Below are positions 16,380 through 25,972 of a stretch of 64,000 nucleotides of DNA, piece after piece (positions within the stretch are counted from its first letter, which is position 1; every line of letters begins with the position of its first letter). The position numbers and the translations under genes are program-made. The stretch spans positions 248,001 through 312,000 of the forward strand of contig NZ_MAUE01000002.1 in the NCBI RefSeq assembly GCF_001702265.1. Reading direction: 5' to 3'. Source of the DNA: Pseudomonas aylmerensis (GTDB lineage Bacteria > Pseudomonadota > Gammaproteobacteria > Pseudomonadales > Pseudomonadaceae). Under the pieces are notes generated by a model. The model was not told the DNA's origin and did not search any database. It worked only from the letters and a program-made list of their open reading frames with translations.

Positions 16380-17771
16380 ATGAGTAGTACGCAAAGCTCC
16401 AATGACCTCGAACAGGGGCTCAAACCGCGTCACGTCACCATGCTGTCGATTGCCGGCGTCATCGGTGCCGGTTTGTTTGTCGGCTCCGGCCACGCGATTG
16501 CTGCCGCCGGCCCTGCCGTACTGCTGGCCTACGCCGCTGCGGGGACGCTGGTGGTATTGGTGATGCGCATGCTCGCCGAAATGGCCGTGGCCTCGCCTGA
16601 CACCGGTTCGTTCTCCACCTACGCCGACCGCGCGATCGGCCATTGGGCCGGTTTCACCATCGGCTGGCTGTACTGGTGGTTCTGGGTATTGGTCATCCCC
16701 CTGGAGGCCAACGCCGCCGCGACCATCCTGCACGCATGGTTCCCGGATGTGGCCATCTGGGCCTTTACGCTGATCATCACTTTGCTGCTGACGGCGACCA
16801 ACCTGTTCAGCGTGAAGAACTACGGTGAGTTCGAGTTCTGGTTTGCGTTGATTAAAGTCGTGGCGATCGTGGGCTTTGTGATCCTCGGCCTCGCGGCGAT
16901 CTTCGGCTTCCTGCCGACCAGCCAGGTCAGCGGCGTTTCACACCTGTTCGACACCCAAGGCTTTATGCCTAACGGCATGGGCGCTGTCCTGGCTGCGATC
17001 CTGACCACCATGTTCTCCTTCATGGGCACCGAGATCGTTACCATCGCCGCCGCCGAATCGAAGAACCCAGGCCAGCAAATCACCAAGGCCACCAACTCGG
17101 TCATCTGGCGGATTGGTTTGTTCTACCTGTTGTCGATCTTCATCGTAGTGTCGCTGGTGCCATGGAACGATCCGACCCTGGCTGCCGTAGGTTCCTACCA
17201 GACCGTGCTGGAACGCATGGGCATCCCGAATGCCAAGCTGATCGTCGACCTGGTGGTCTTGGTCGCTGTGACCAGTTGCCTGAACTCGGCGCTGTACACC
17301 GCTTCGCGCATGCTGTTCTCGCTGGGTCGTCGCGGTGATGCACCGGCAGTCGCCAAGCGCACCAACAAGAGCGGCACGCCTTACTGGGCAGTGTTGCTGT
17401 CGACCGGCGCGGCGTTCCTGGCAGTGTTTGCCAACTACGTGGCTCCGGCGGCGGTGTTCGAATTCCTGCTGGCCAGTTCCGGTGCCATCGCGTTGCTGGT
17501 GTACCTGGTGATTGCGGTATCGCAATTGCGCATGCGCCAGAAGCGCACGGCGGCGGGCGAGAAGATTGTGTTCAAGATGTGGCTGTTCCCAGGCCTGACC
17601 TACGCAGTGATGGTCTTCATCGTGGGCACGCTGACCATCATGCTGTTCCAGGAGGCGCACCGGGTCGAGATCATCGCGACCGGTATCCTCAGCTTGCTGG
17701 TGGTCGTGGCGGGGCTGTTTGTGTCGAGCCGTCGCAAGGCCCAGCGGGTAGGCGCTGCAGCACTTAGCTAG
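16380..17771 (+). CDS. gabP: GABA permease-type amino-acid transporter
   Basis: A 463-residue APC-superfamily permease with 12 predicted helices. The first helix carries the IAGVIGAGLFVGSG motif, and an FSFMGTEIVTIAAAESKNP stretch near helices 6-7 is typical of GabP and related amino-acid permeases. It should import 4-aminobutyrate or a similar amino acid with protons. ATG 16380 is preferred because the amphipathic N terminus of the family begins there and AAAGG precedes it; the longer frame to 16215 would start inside the promoter region. A REPIN follows, and the next gene is convergent. Confidence 0.85.
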   Translation: MSSTQSSNDLEQGLKPRHVTMLSIAGVIGAGLFVGSGHAIAAAGPAVLLAYAAAGTLVVLVMRMLAEMAVASPDTGSFSTYADRAIGHWAGFTIGWLYWWFWVLVIPLEANAAATILHAWFPDVAIWAFTLIITLLLTATNLFSVKNYGEFEFWFALIKVVAIVGFVILGLAAIFGFLPTSQVSGVSHLFDTQGFMPNGMGAVLAAILTTMFSFMGTEIVTIAAAESKNPGQQITKATNSVIWRIGLFYLLSIFIVVSLVPWNDPTLAAVGSYQTVLERMGIPNAKLIVDLVVLVAVTSCLNSALYTASRMLFSLGRRGDAPAVAKRTNKSGTPYWAVLLSTGAAFLAVFANYVAPAAVFEFLLASSGAIALLVYLVIAVSQLRMRQKRTAAGEKIVFKMWLFPGLTYAVMVFIVGTLTIMLFQEAHRVEIIATGILSLLVVVAGLFVSSRRKAQRVGAAALS

Positions 17772-17785
17772 GTTGCACCAATGCC

Positions 17786-17851
17786 TGTAGGAGCCGGCTT
17801 GCCGGCGATGGCGTCTTCAAGGGCCCCATCGCCGGCAAGCCGGCTTCTACA
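17786..17851. repeat. REPIN between gabP and convergent gene
   Basis: Two inverted REP copies (GTAGGAGCCGGCTTGCCGGCGATGG and complement) are separated by about 15 bases. This is a CCGGC-core variant of the CGGGC type found elsewhere in the window. As a long hairpin between convergent genes it may also help to end transcription. Confidence 0.85.
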
Positions 17852-17854
17852 GAG

Positions 17855-18262
17855 TCAGAGTTGGGTCAGTGCCTGCGAGGCCGCGAGGTAATCCGCCTGG
17901 AACTGCGGCGATTCGATCCACGCCAGCGCAGCCGCTTCATCATCGGTATCCGTGGCCCACTGCCGATATTCGATCAGTGCCGCCAGGATGAAGTCGGTGG
18001 CTTCCTCTTCGCCTTCCTGCTCCAGCACCAGCGCCAGCAACGGGTGCGCCAGGAACACGGCACACAATGCCTGCTGGCTGATCTCGCCGGCTGTGCGCAT
18101 CTCTACGAACAGTTCGGTCAAATCCACCGATTCAAGGTCAATGCGGCTGTCATCGCCGGCAAACGCATCCGGCTTGCTCGCGACGGCGCGCTGGGTACGG
18201 TTCTGCTTGGCCTTGGCCTTTGCCCGTTGGGCGCGTTTTTGCTGCTTGTTTGGCGAGGCCAT
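17855..18262 (-). CDS. Conserved hypothetical protein, Lys/Arg-rich N terminus, acidic body
   Basis: A 135-residue cytoplasmic protein of unknown function. The first 35 residues are very basic and Gln/Lys/Ala-rich (KQQKRAQRAKAKAKQNR), and the remainder is acidic and helical with a DTDDEAAALAWIES stretch near the end. No motif for catalysis or metal binding is seen. The ATG at 18262 is preferred over an upstream in-frame start, because the basic segment starts there. The upstream alpha/beta-hydrolase gene ends five bases before this start, so the two are probably co-transcribed. Confidence 0.65.
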   Translation of the reverse strand: MASPNKQQKRAQRAKAKAKQNRTQRAVASKPDAFAGDDSRIDLESVDLTELFVEMRTAGEISQQALCAVFLAHPLLALVLEQEGEEEATDFILAALIEYRQWATDTDDEAAALAWIESPQFQADYLAASQALTQL

Positions 18263-18266
18263 GGGC

Positions 18267-19214
18267 TCAACGTCCTGAGGATCTGGGATGGGTATTGAAG
18301 CGCAGGTTGGGGGAAATCCCAAGGGTATCTGCTGTTAATTCGCCGTCTTGCAGCCACGCCAATGCAATCGGCCACAGCCGATCCTGATACTCGCTGCGAA
18401 AGAACGCGAAATGTCCGACCTGTTTTTCGCCGATGTCTTCAGGTGCAATCCGCAGGTGAGTGCGTTCGCTGCCGTCGAAGTAGCCCAGTAATCGCTCAAT
18501 CGCCGGCACTGTGCCAAACGGATCATCGGTGATGCTGATCGCCAGGATCTGCGCACTCACACGACTGAACGGCAAGCCCGCCAGCGCGCGACCGCTGGGC
18601 CGCGTTTCATACCTGGGCGTCGGCGTGCTCCAGTCGCGTACCACGCCTGCCGGCGTGTCCTCCAGCCAGCCCAGCCGCTTGCCGGGGAAGTACCCGCACA
18701 GCGCGGTGACCAGTGGCATCGCTACATGCCACTTGGCAAACATCCGCCAGCGTCCGCTCGCCTGGTAATCGCGCCAGTAGGCGAACTGCGCGCCCACCGT
18801 GACGATCCGCCGGATCACCGCCCCTGAGGCGGCGAGCCCTGCCGCACAACCACCGAAGCTATGGCCGACCACATCAATCGGCTGGCCCGGAAACTCCCGC
18901 TGCACCCGCTGCAGGATCGCCTCGAAATCCAGCGCGCCCCAATCCGACCACGAGGCCTTGAAGACGCGCAACGAACCGCTGCGGGATTCGCCGATGCCTC
19001 GGTAGTCATAGGTAATCACGTCGAAGCCGTGGGCGAACAGGTAGTCGGCGAAGCGTGAGTAATGGCGGCAGCGTACCGAGGTGGCGGCGTTGATGATCAC
19101 GGCGGGGCGCGCCAGGTCGGTTCGGACGTGGCGCCAGCTGAAGCCGCCGAGAGGGTAGCCATCGGCAGCGGGCTCGCGGAATGCTTCTGGGGCAGGTCGG
19201 GTGGGCAGGTTCAT
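18267..19214 (-). CDS. Alpha/beta-fold hydrolase
   Basis: A 315-residue serine hydrolase of unknown substrate. The strand-turn-helix nucleophile is GHSFGG (Ser about 115), preceded by a DVITYDYRGIGES oxyanion-region block; a candidate acid is the Asp in ITDDPFG near 233, and the His lies in VGHFAFF near 276. No signal peptide is present, so it is cytoplasmic. ATG 19214 is used because the extension to 19259 is not family-like. It is followed five bases later by the basic/acidic hypothetical gene. Confidence 0.8.
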   Translation of the reverse strand: MNLPTRPAPEAFREPAADGYPLGGFSWRHVRTDLARPAVIINAATSVRCRHYSRFADYLFAHGFDVITYDYRGIGESRSGSLRVFKASWSDWGALDFEAILQRVQREFPGQPIDVVGHSFGGCAAGLAASGAVIRRIVTVGAQFAYWRDYQASGRWRMFAKWHVAMPLVTALCGYFPGKRLGWLEDTPAGVVRDWSTPTPRYETRPSGRALAGLPFSRVSAQILAISITDDPFGTVPAIERLLGYFDGSERTHLRIAPEDIGEKQVGHFAFFRSEYQDRLWPIALAWLQDGELTADTLGISPNLRFNTHPRSSGR

Positions 19215-19384
19215 AGGTCGACTCGATCCTTGCGCTTCGATGTGGGCTGGAAGGCCCATGCGCTTTTGTAGTCAGCCGAAATTAACAAATTTCGCCCGGC
19301 GCAGGCGCAGGAATTATTGCGATGCTCGACCTTATCCCCTGGGGTGCTTAGGCTTACGAACTTTTGATCAACCGGAGTCAGTCC

Positions 19385-20350
19385 ATGACCCGCGACACCC
19401 TCGAGCACAACCAGATCCCGGTCTACTTCGTCGCCGTCATTCTGGCCGTCGCCTTCGGCCTGCTTGCGCCGTCCTGGGGGCATGGATTGGGTGCGCTGGT
19501 CACGCCTGCCATCGCGGTCTTGATGTACGCCATGTTCCTGCAAATCCCTTTTCTGGATCTGCGTCAGGGCCTGGGCAACAGGCGCTTCCTCGCGGCGTTG
19601 CTGCTGGCCAATTTCATCCTGGTGCCGTTGCTGGTGTGGGCGTTGACGCGTGGCCTGGTGGAGCGCCCGGCGTTGCTGGTGGGTGCGTTGCTGGTGTTGC
19701 TCACGCCGTGTATCGACTACGTGGTGGTGTTCACCCACATCGGCAAAGGTGATGCGCGACTGATGCTGGCGGCGACGCCGGTGCTGTTGCTGCTGCAGTT
19801 GCTGCTGTTGCCGCTGTACCTGGGTTTCATGCTGGGCGCGCAGTCCGAGGTCGTGGTGGTGGCGGAGCCGTTTATCGAGGCGTTCCTGTGGTTGATTGTG
19901 TTGCCGATGGTGCTCGCGGTGATCACGACGTCGCTGGCGCGCAAGTCAGTGCTCATCAATGCCTGGAACAGCGCCTGGGCGTGGCTGCCGGTGCCGGCGA
20001 TGGCAGCGGTGCTGTTTGTAGTGATCGGTTCGCAAATCACCTCGGTGGTGCGCGACATCAGCCTGCTGCTGCCGGTGATCCCGGTGTATGTCGGCTTCCT
20101 GGTGCTGGCCCCGCTGATGGGTGCGCTGGCGGCGCGGCTGTTCGCGCTGCCGGCGGCAACGGCGCGGGCGGTGACTTTCAGCGCGTCGACGCGTAATTCG
20201 CTGGTGGTGCTGCCCCTGGCGCTGGCCTTGCCGGAAGACGTACGAGGGCTGGCGGCGACGGCGGTCATCCTGCAAACCCTGGTCGAACTGGTGGGTGAGC
20301 TGATTTACGTTAGGCTGATTCCCAAAGCGGTGTGGCCCGCAGGTCGGTAA
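19385..20350 (+). CDS. BASS/ACR3-superfamily transporter (arsenite-permease-like)
   Basis: A 321-residue membrane protein with about 10 helices, related to the bile-acid:sodium symporter and ACR3 arsenite efflux families; pseudomonad homologues are often labelled arsenic resistance protein. The LLTPCIDYVVVFTHIGKGDARL stretch near helix 4 and a FSASTRNSLVVLPLALALP segment near the C terminus match ACR3-like proteins, with the Cys of TPCIDY in the position important in ACR3. No arsR or arsC is nearby, so an arsenite role is unproven. GGAG lies 7 bases before the ATG. Confidence 0.7.
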   Translation: MTRDTLEHNQIPVYFVAVILAVAFGLLAPSWGHGLGALVTPAIAVLMYAMFLQIPFLDLRQGLGNRRFLAALLLANFILVPLLVWALTRGLVERPALLVGALLVLLTPCIDYVVVFTHIGKGDARLMLAATPVLLLLQLLLLPLYLGFMLGAQSEVVVVAEPFIEAFLWLIVLPMVLAVITTSLARKSVLINAWNSAWAWLPVPAMAAVLFVVIGSQITSVVRDISLLLPVIPVYVGFLVLAPLMGALAARLFALPAATARAVTFSASTRNSLVVLPLALALPEDVRGLAATAVILQTLVELVGELIYVRLIPKAVWPAGR

Positions 20351-20437
20351 AAGCGCAAATGTTCAGGTTTGTTCAGGCGCTATTCAGGGGCTCGCTCGGC
20401 AACATAGGTTGGCGCTCCCTACCTGACAGGCCTACTG

Positions 20438-22042
20438 ATGGATCATCGCAACCGTTTTCGCATGGAATCCCTGGGCATTTTCCTGCTTGCCTTGTTGCTG
20501 TTTACCTTGGGCATCTGGGATCAGCAGCCGCAAGGGTTTGACGGACGTTGGGCGCTTTTCCTGCAGGAAATGTTTCGCCATGGCGCGAGTCTTTTCCCCA
20601 CCACCTACGGACAGCCCTACGCGGACTATCCCGGCACCGCGACGTTCTTCAGTTTTGTCTTCGCCCGGTTGTTCGGCGCGCCCAACCATCTGGCGAATAT
20701 CCTGCCGACCGCGCTGGCCTCGGCCGGGGTGGTGGCGCTGATCTATCGCCTGCTGGTGCCGTACGGTCGCAGTTGGGCGCTGCTTACCGTGCTGTTGACC
20801 CTGCTGACGACCCAGTTGCTGGAGAAGTCGCGCTCGGTGTGCCTGGACCAAATGGTCGCGCTGTTGTGCCTGGGCAGTTTCTACCTGCTGCACAGGGGCG
20901 AGCGCCTCGGCTCGCGGTGGCGCCAACTCGCCGTGTTCCCGTTGTTCATCCTCGGCTTTGCGATTCGCGGCCCGCTGGGCTTGATCGAAGTCTGTGGCGT
21001 GGTGTGCGTGTACTGGGCACTGGCCCGGCCTGGAGAGCGGGTCAAGCAGGTGCTGATTCATGGCATCGTCGGGCTGGTGTTGCTGGCGGCCTGTTGGTGG
21101 CTGCTGGTCAAGCTCGCGCGCTTGAGTGGCGGCGATGCGTTTGCCGATGAGGTGTTCAAGATGCAGGTGGGTGGGCGCCTCGATGAAACCGGCGAGCCGT
21201 TCTATTTTTACTTCCAGCTGAGCCTGTACCGTTATTTCCCCGTGGTGCCCCTGGCGCTGGCCACACTGGTTGCCCTGCGCCAGCGCTGGGCGCAGCGCTT
21301 CGACGATGATGTGCAATTGGTCGTGCGGCTCGGTGCCTGCGGCTTGATGATCCTGCTCGGGTTGTCGGTGCCGCACTTCAAGCGCGCTTATTACATCCTG
21401 CCGATGGTGCCGATGTTTGCCGCTGTCGCGGCCTATGGGCTGCTCCAGGCGCAAGGATGGCTGATTGGCGTGCGCCGATGCTACGAGGGGCTCGTCGCGG
21501 CGCTGCCGGCGTTGTGCGTGGTTGTCGTGTTTGTCTGTCGGCATAGTTGGCAGAAACACGGTTACTGGCCGGGCGTCCCGCTGCCGTTGTTGATCGGTGG
21601 GTTGGTGATCCTGCAAGTCGCGGCGCTGCTTGCCTGGCGGCGAGCAGGGCGGCTGGTGTGGCTCAGCGTGTTCGCACTCGCGGCGCAGTGGTTGGTGCTG
21701 GTGACGGTGGTGGAGCCCGCCAAGGACCTGCAGTTCGACACCCGCCAGTTTGTCAGCCAGGTGGAAGCCCTGCGCGTGGCGCAACCGGGGCCGCTGGTAT
21801 TTGTGAATCTCGGCCGGGACACCTGGGCGGTGCGCTACATGATGAATCTGGAGCATGACGAGCAGCCATTGTTTGTCGGTGGCGCCGACGTTGCGCGGCT
21901 GGACACTCTGCCCCGCCCGGCGTGGGTCATCGTCGCGCGCAAGGAAACCGCGCTGCTCAAGGGCACGCCCCTGGAGCATCTGGCGCCAAGCTTTGAGGGG
22001 CGCTTGAACGACAACCCCCTGATGGTGTTTTTGTTGGAGTGA
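20438..22042 (+). CDS. ArnT-like membrane glycosyltransferase (PMT_2 / GT39-GT83 type)
   Basis: A 534-residue polytopic protein resembling ArnT and other polyprenyl-phosphate-sugar glycosyltransferases. The first periplasmic loop carries FDGRWALFLQEMF with an acidic residue in the place of the catalytic Asp of this fold, followed by YADYPGTATFF. Around 11 helices are followed by a small soluble C-terminal domain from about residue 430. It should transfer a sugar from an undecaprenyl carrier to a periplasmic acceptor (lipid A, glycan or protein). It stands alone with no arn or O-antigen genes near, so donor and acceptor cannot be named. Confidence 0.75.
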   Translation: MDHRNRFRMESLGIFLLALLLFTLGIWDQQPQGFDGRWALFLQEMFRHGASLFPTTYGQPYADYPGTATFFSFVFARLFGAPNHLANILPTALASAGVVALIYRLLVPYGRSWALLTVLLTLLTTQLLEKSRSVCLDQMVALLCLGSFYLLHRGERLGSRWRQLAVFPLFILGFAIRGPLGLIEVCGVVCVYWALARPGERVKQVLIHGIVGLVLLAACWWLLVKLARLSGGDAFADEVFKMQVGGRLDETGEPFYFYFQLSLYRYFPVVPLALATLVALRQRWAQRFDDDVQLVVRLGACGLMILLGLSVPHFKRAYYILPMVPMFAAVAAYGLLQAQGWLIGVRRCYEGLVAALPALCVVVVFVCRHSWQKHGYWPGVPLPLLIGGLVILQVAALLAWRRAGRLVWLSVFALAAQWLVLVTVVEPAKDLQFDTRQFVSQVEALRVAQPGPLVFVNLGRDTWAVRYMMNLEHDEQPLFVGGADVARLDTLPRPAWVIVARKETALLKGTPLEHLAPSFEGRLNDNPLMVFLLE

Positions 22043-22183
22043 GTCAGTGACGGGCTATGCGTCTGCCGGTCGAGTGGTTGGCCGGTCATGTGAGGGGCGG
22101 AAGGCGCTGATGTGGAGGAGGGTGATCGATGCTTTGGGGCGATGTTGAATCGCCTCGGTAGACCGAAAAATCGCAGGCAACAA

Positions 22184-22206
22184 AAAACCCGCACTAGGCG
22201 GGTTTC
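22184..22206 (-). terminator. Rho-independent terminator after tRNA-Phe
   Basis: On the minus strand, AAACCCGCC-TAGT-GCGGGTTT forms an eight-base-pair stem followed by a T run (TTTTTTG). It lies about 45 bases downstream of tRNA-Phe. Confidence 0.8.
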
Positions 22207-22249
22207 TTGTGTGTTTCAGATGATATTTGCACCACCTGAAACTTAATAG

Positions 22250-22325
22250 TGGTGCCCAGAGACGGAATCGAACCGCCGACACGGGGATTTTCAATCCCCT
22301 GCTCTACCGACTGAGCTATCTGGGC
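22250..22325 (-). tRNA. tRNA-Phe (anticodon GAA)
   Basis: A 76-base cloverleaf with encoded CCA on the minus strand. The acceptor stem is GCCCAGA/TCTGGGC with discriminator A; the D-arm has TAGCTCAGTCGGTAGAGC; the anticodon loop ATTGAAAAT reads GAA; the T-arm is GCGGTTCGATTCCGT. Its own promoter and terminator flank it. No prophage is inserted here. Confidence 0.97.
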
Positions 22326-22335
22326 AACGGGGCGC

Positions 22336-22364
22336 ATTAAACGGGTTTTTCAGGGGGTCGTCAA
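22336..22364 (-). promoter_or_regulatory. Sigma-70 promoter of tRNA-Phe
   Basis: On the minus strand TTGACG and TTTAAT are 17 bases apart, and a GC-rich discriminator (GCGCCCC) follows just before the tRNA. This is the pattern of strong stable-RNA promoters. Confidence 0.75.
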
Positions 22365-22428
22365 GCAAGTTTTCAAAAAATATTTAATTATTACCGTCGC
22401 TTACGTGCCGACCCCGGTTTTTGATCAA

Positions 22429-22701
22429 TTATTGAGCAGGCGGCACGTAGCCGTCGGCCTTGGCGTAATCCTCGCCGGAAAAGAACTTGTCCATTTCGCC
22501 TGACAGGTATTTACGATCTTCGGCGTTCATCATGTTCAGGCGTTTTTCATTGATCAGCAGCGTCTGGTGTTTCAGCCAGTCGCCCCATGCCTGGGCGGAA
22601 ATGTGATCGAAAATGTCCTGGCCTTTCGCACCTGGGTACGGAGGGCGTTCCAGGCCGGGCAATTGTTCTTTGTACTTGCGGCACATTACGGTGCGGGTCA
22701 T
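22429..22701 (-). CDS. yggX: Probable Fe(2+)-trafficking protein YggX
   Basis: A 90-residue protein of the YggX family, which protects iron-sulfur clusters from oxidative damage and may move Fe(II). The conserved start [18 protein letters not shown] with its single Cys (residue 7), the [16 protein letters not shown] block and the [15 protein letters not shown] block are visible. Its start overlaps the mutY stop by four bases. The pairing with mutY, whose product carries an iron-sulfur cluster, is conserved in gamma-proteobacteria. Confidence 0.95.
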   Translation of the reverse strand: MTRTVMCRKYKEQLPGLERPPYPGAKGQDIFDHISAQAWGDWLKHQTLLINEKRLNMMNAEDRKYLSGEMDKFFSGEDYAKADGYVPPAQ

Positions 22702-23765
22702 GACGACACTCCTGCATTCAATACGTCGGCCGCGCGCTTCAGCAGTTTCTTGACCGGGGCGGCAAGGCCCAGGCGCGGCGGGGTGGCGAGGTTATACCAG
22801 AGCCAGTCGGCCTCGGCCACGTGATGGGCGGATTCCTCGACCTGGACCAGCCAGGGTTCGATGGCCAGCTGGAAGTGGCTGAAGGTGTGGATCAGCCCCG
22901 GCAGCTCCTGCTGTTTGCCCAGTGCCAGCGCGTGCTGGTGGGCGAGGTGTTCCAGGTCGGTGAGGTCGTCCAGCTCCGGCAAGCTCCACAAACCGCCCCA
23001 CAGGCCGGTGGATGGGCGCCGGTAAAGCAGGATTTCGCCTTCGGCATTGGCCAGCAAGGGCATCAGCGTGCGCTTCTGCGGGATGCTCTTGCGCGGCTTG
23101 GGGATCGGGTAGCGCGTCTCCAGGCCGAGCATGTGGGCTTCGCAGCCTTTTTCCAGCGGGCACAGCAGGCAACTGGGCTTGCTGCGGGTGCAGAGGGTGG
23201 CGCCCATGTCCATCATCGCCTGGGTGTAGGCGTTGACGCGGTCATGCGGAGTGAAGCGTTCTGCGGTGGCCCACAGCTGCTTCGCCACCTTGGGCTCGCC
23301 CGGATAGCCTTCCTGCGCGGTAAAGCGTGCCAGCACGCGCTTGACGTTGCCGTCGAGGATCGGCGCGCGCAGGCCCATGCTCAGGCTGGCAATCGCGCCG
23401 GCGGTGGACAGGCCGATGCCCGGCAGTTCGGTGAGCTTTTCGACATCCCGGGGAAACTCGCCGCCGTACTCGGCCACGACGATCTTCGCGGTCTTTTGCA
23501 GGTTGCGCGCCCGGGTGTAGTACCCCAGGCCGGTCCACAGGTGCAGTACTTCATCTTCCGGCGCGGCAGCCAGGGCCTCGACCGTTGGCAACGAAGCCAT
23601 GAAGCGGTCGAAGTAGTTGAGCACGGTGCTCACCTGGGTCTGCTGCAGCATGATCTCCGAGACCCACACCCGGTAAGGCGTGATGCCCTGTTGCCAGGGC
23701 AGGTCATGGCGACCGTGGCGGTCGTACCAGTTGAGTACGGCCTCTGAAAACTGCTCGTTTCTCAT
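22698..23765 (-). CDS. mutY: Adenine DNA glycosylase MutY
   Basis: A 355-residue base-excision enzyme that removes A mispaired with 8-oxoguanine. The catalytic Glu is in [10 protein letters not shown] (about 37), the helix-hairpin-helix is [12 protein letters not shown] near 113-124, and the catalytic Asp lies in ILDGNVKRV near 137. The 4Fe-4S ligands are in the Cys-X6-Cys-X2-Cys-X5-Cys array near 192-208. The C-terminal NUDIX-like domain with [12 protein letters not shown] follows. It overlaps asmA upstream and yggX downstream by four bases each, forming one operon. Confidence 0.95.
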   Translation of the reverse strand: MRNEQFSEAVLNWYDRHGRHDLPWQQGITPYRVWVSEIMLQQTQVSTVLNYFDRFMASLPTVEALAAAPEDEVLHLWTGLGYYTRARNLQKTAKIVVAEYGGEFPRDVEKLTELPGIGLSTAGAIASLSMGLRAPILDGNVKRVLARFTAQEGYPGEPKVAKQLWATAERFTPHDRVNAYTQAMMDMGATLCTRSKPSCLLCPLEKGCEAHMLGLETRYPIPKPRKSIPQKRTLMPLLANAEGEILLYRRPSTGLWGGLWSLPELDDLTDLEHLAHQHALALGKQQELPGLIHTFSHFQLAIEPWLVQVEESAHHVAEADWLWYNLATPPRLGLAAPVKKLLKRAADVLNAGVSS

Positions 23766-25972
23766 CGTTTGAACAGGCCTTTCAACGCGTCTTTCAACTG
23801 CGGGTTTACCTTATCGAGTTTCTCTTCCAGCTTCTCGCTGAGCTTGTTGCCGGCCGCCTTGATCGCGACCTGGCTCAGGCCGTCCTTGTCCAGGCGGCAG
23901 GCCTTGGCGCCCAGTTCCAGCGGGCCACGGCAACGCAGCGGTACTTCGATGTTCTGGAAGTTGGAGCCGACCTGGCAGGCCGGGTCCGGCGTATCGCGCT
24001 GGTCGCCTTCGACGATGATGCCGACGCGGTAATCCATGCCGAGTACGCGCAAGTCGACGTCGCCGTTGCCGTTGACCGTCAACCCTGGAATGCGCACTTT
24101 CAGGTCGGGGTTGCTGGCCACGCCGTTACGGAATGTCAGGTTGCCGCGCAGCTCCTGGAAGGGCGTGTCCTTGCCCTGGGGCGTGGTGCTCAGGGTCTTG
24201 CGGTTGAGCAGGGCGATGCCGGTGCACAGTTGCTGTTCGAGGTTGGCGTTGAGCAGCACGCCGTTGTTGATCACAAAGCTGGCGGTGCCGTTGAGGCTGT
24301 CGATCAGCGCCTTCTGGCTGTTGCCACGGCCGTTGAGGTTGCTGTCGAGGGTGATCTGGCCCTTGACCGGCGGGTTCTGCCCCTGGGCCTGCAGGATGCG
24401 TTCAACCGGCACCTGCTTGATATGCGTCTGTAGCGCGAGGACCGGGATGTCCTGGCGCACATCGAGGTTGCCGTTGGCCTGGAACGTGCCGTTGTAGAGA
24501 CCGCCGCTGAGGGTGTCCAGCTTGAGTTGGCCGTCGACGCCGGAGGCTTTCAGTGCCGCGTTCTGGATCGGCAGCTTGCTCAGTGTCAGCTGGCCGAAGG
24601 CGAGGTCGGCGTCTATGTCCAGGGTGCGCAGGTGCGTCAGCGGCAGCAGCTTGTCGGTGCTCCAGGCGCCTTTGGTGGGCGCGTCCGGCAGCGGTGTAGT
24701 GCCACCGGCGGCCATGGCCCCGGCTTCGCTGTTCTGCACCTCGGCCTGGCGGGCGGCGCTCGCGCCTTTGGCGGAGTCGGACTTGGCCGGCAGGTAGTTG
24801 TCAGCGTTGAAGGTGTCGCCCTTGAGCTGAACCCGCAGCGACTGCTTGGCGAAATCGTCCACGGCAACGCGGCCGGTGAAGGTGCTGCCGTCGAGTTTCA
24901 GGTTCAGGTCTTCCAGCGCCAGGCTGTTTGGCGTGCCCTTGAGGCGGCTGACCAGCTCGACCTTGCTCAGGCTGCCGTCCGCCATCGGCGGCAACGGGTG
25001 GCCGACGCTGTCGAGGAACTTGGCCAGGTCAAACTGGGCAATGGACAGCGCGCCGCTGAATTGCGGGGTCTTGTCCAGGTCATTGACCTTCAGCTCGCCC
25101 AAGGCGCGCAGCTGGTTGGCCGACAGCTTCAGGTTGGTCCACTCGGCGATATTCGCCGCCTGGTCCACCAGCAACTGGCCCTGGGTGGAGAAGGTCACTG
25201 TCTTGCCTTGCAGCGGCTCGCCCGTGGCTTCGCCGGTGATTTTCATGTCCTCGAACTGGTAGCGCTTGAGGGCGCGCTGGATGCGCAGGTTGCCGTTGAG
25301 CTCGGTCTTGACGCGCATCACCGGCTGGTTGCTGCCGAAGAAGGCGGTGAGTTTCACCGGAATGCTCGCGCCTTCGTGCACGGCGCCGGCGCTCAATTGG
25401 ATGCTTTCGGCGCTGAACTGCTTGCCGGTCTGTTCATCGTTGTATTCGATGCGGGCGTTGTTGACCGTCAGGCTGTCGATATCCAGGCGGATCGGCTTTG
25501 ACGGTTTTTCCGGCTCGGTCTCGGCAGGTTGCTCGGTCGGAGCGGGTGCGCCGGTGCTGGCCGACGACACGTTCTTGCCGATGTCTTCCCAGTTGCCGTG
25601 GCCTTGCTTGTCGCGGGTCAGGCGCAGGTTGAGGCCTTCGACACGCACGTCGCTCATCTGGACTTCGCGGCGCAGCAGCGGCAGCACGCGCACCGACAGG
25701 CCCAGCATCTGCAGGTCGGCGAACGGCTGAGTCGGGTTGGTCAGGGTCGCGACGCTGGCTTCGTGCAGTTCAAGGCCGAGCCAGGGGAACAAACTCCAGC
25801 CGATATCGCCATTGAGCGTCAGCTCGATGTGGGCCTTGTCGCGGGCTATCTGGCGAATCTCGTCTTTATAGTCGTTGGGATCGAAGAGATGGGTCAGGGC
25901 AAAGCCCAGAGCCACAATGATCAGCAACAGCCCGAGAAGTACCAGACCCAGGATTTTGCCGAACGCTTTCAT
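23762..25972 (-). CDS. AsmA-family envelope protein
   Basis: A 736-residue inner-membrane protein with a single N-terminal helix (about 8-27) and a long periplasmic AsmA body. The family-opening LTHLFDPNDYKDEIRQIARDK follows the helix, and the C-terminal half has the repeated beta-strand pattern seen in AsmA/DUF3971 proteins. Members of the AsmA clan are thought to carry or shape phospholipid flow between membranes. A low-complexity Pro/Glu/Thr linker occurs near residues 145-165. ATG 25972 is preferred since the helix starts just after it. First gene of the asmA-mutY-yggX operon. Confidence 0.88.
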   Translation of the reverse strand: MKAFGKILGLVLLGLLLIIVALGFALTHLFDPNDYKDEIRQIARDKAHIELTLNGDIGWSLFPWLGLELHEASVATLTNPTQPFADLQMLGLSVRVLPLLRREVQMSDVRVEGLNLRLTRDKQGHGNWEDIGKNVSSASTGAPAPTEQPAETEPEKPSKPIRLDIDSLTVNNARIEYNDEQTGKQFSAESIQLSAGAVHEGASIPVKLTAFFGSNQPVMRVKTELNGNLRIQRALKRYQFEDMKITGEATGEPLQGKTVTFSTQGQLLVDQAANIAEWTNLKLSANQLRALGELKVNDLDKTPQFSGALSIAQFDLAKFLDSVGHPLPPMADGSLSKVELVSRLKGTPNSLALEDLNLKLDGSTFTGRVAVDDFAKQSLRVQLKGDTFNADNYLPAKSDSAKGASAARQAEVQNSEAGAMAAGGTTPLPDAPTKGAWSTDKLLPLTHLRTLDIDADLAFGQLTLSKLPIQNAALKASGVDGQLKLDTLSGGLYNGTFQANGNLDVRQDIPVLALQTHIKQVPVERILQAQGQNPPVKGQITLDSNLNGRGNSQKALIDSLNGTASFVINNGVLLNANLEQQLCTGIALLNRKTLSTTPQGKDTPFQELRGNLTFRNGVASNPDLKVRIPGLTVNGNGDVDLRVLGMDYRVGIIVEGDQRDTPDPACQVGSNFQNIEVPLRCRGPLELGAKACRLDKDGLSQVAIKAAGNKLSEKLEEKLDKVNPQLKDALKGLFKR

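Noticed and set aside
20432..21979. A 515-codon open frame antisense to the ArnT-like glycosyltransferase gene
   Set aside because: It is Gln/His/Arg-rich, has no ribosome binding site and mirrors GC-biased codons of the real gene; membrane helices and family motifs are on the plus strand.
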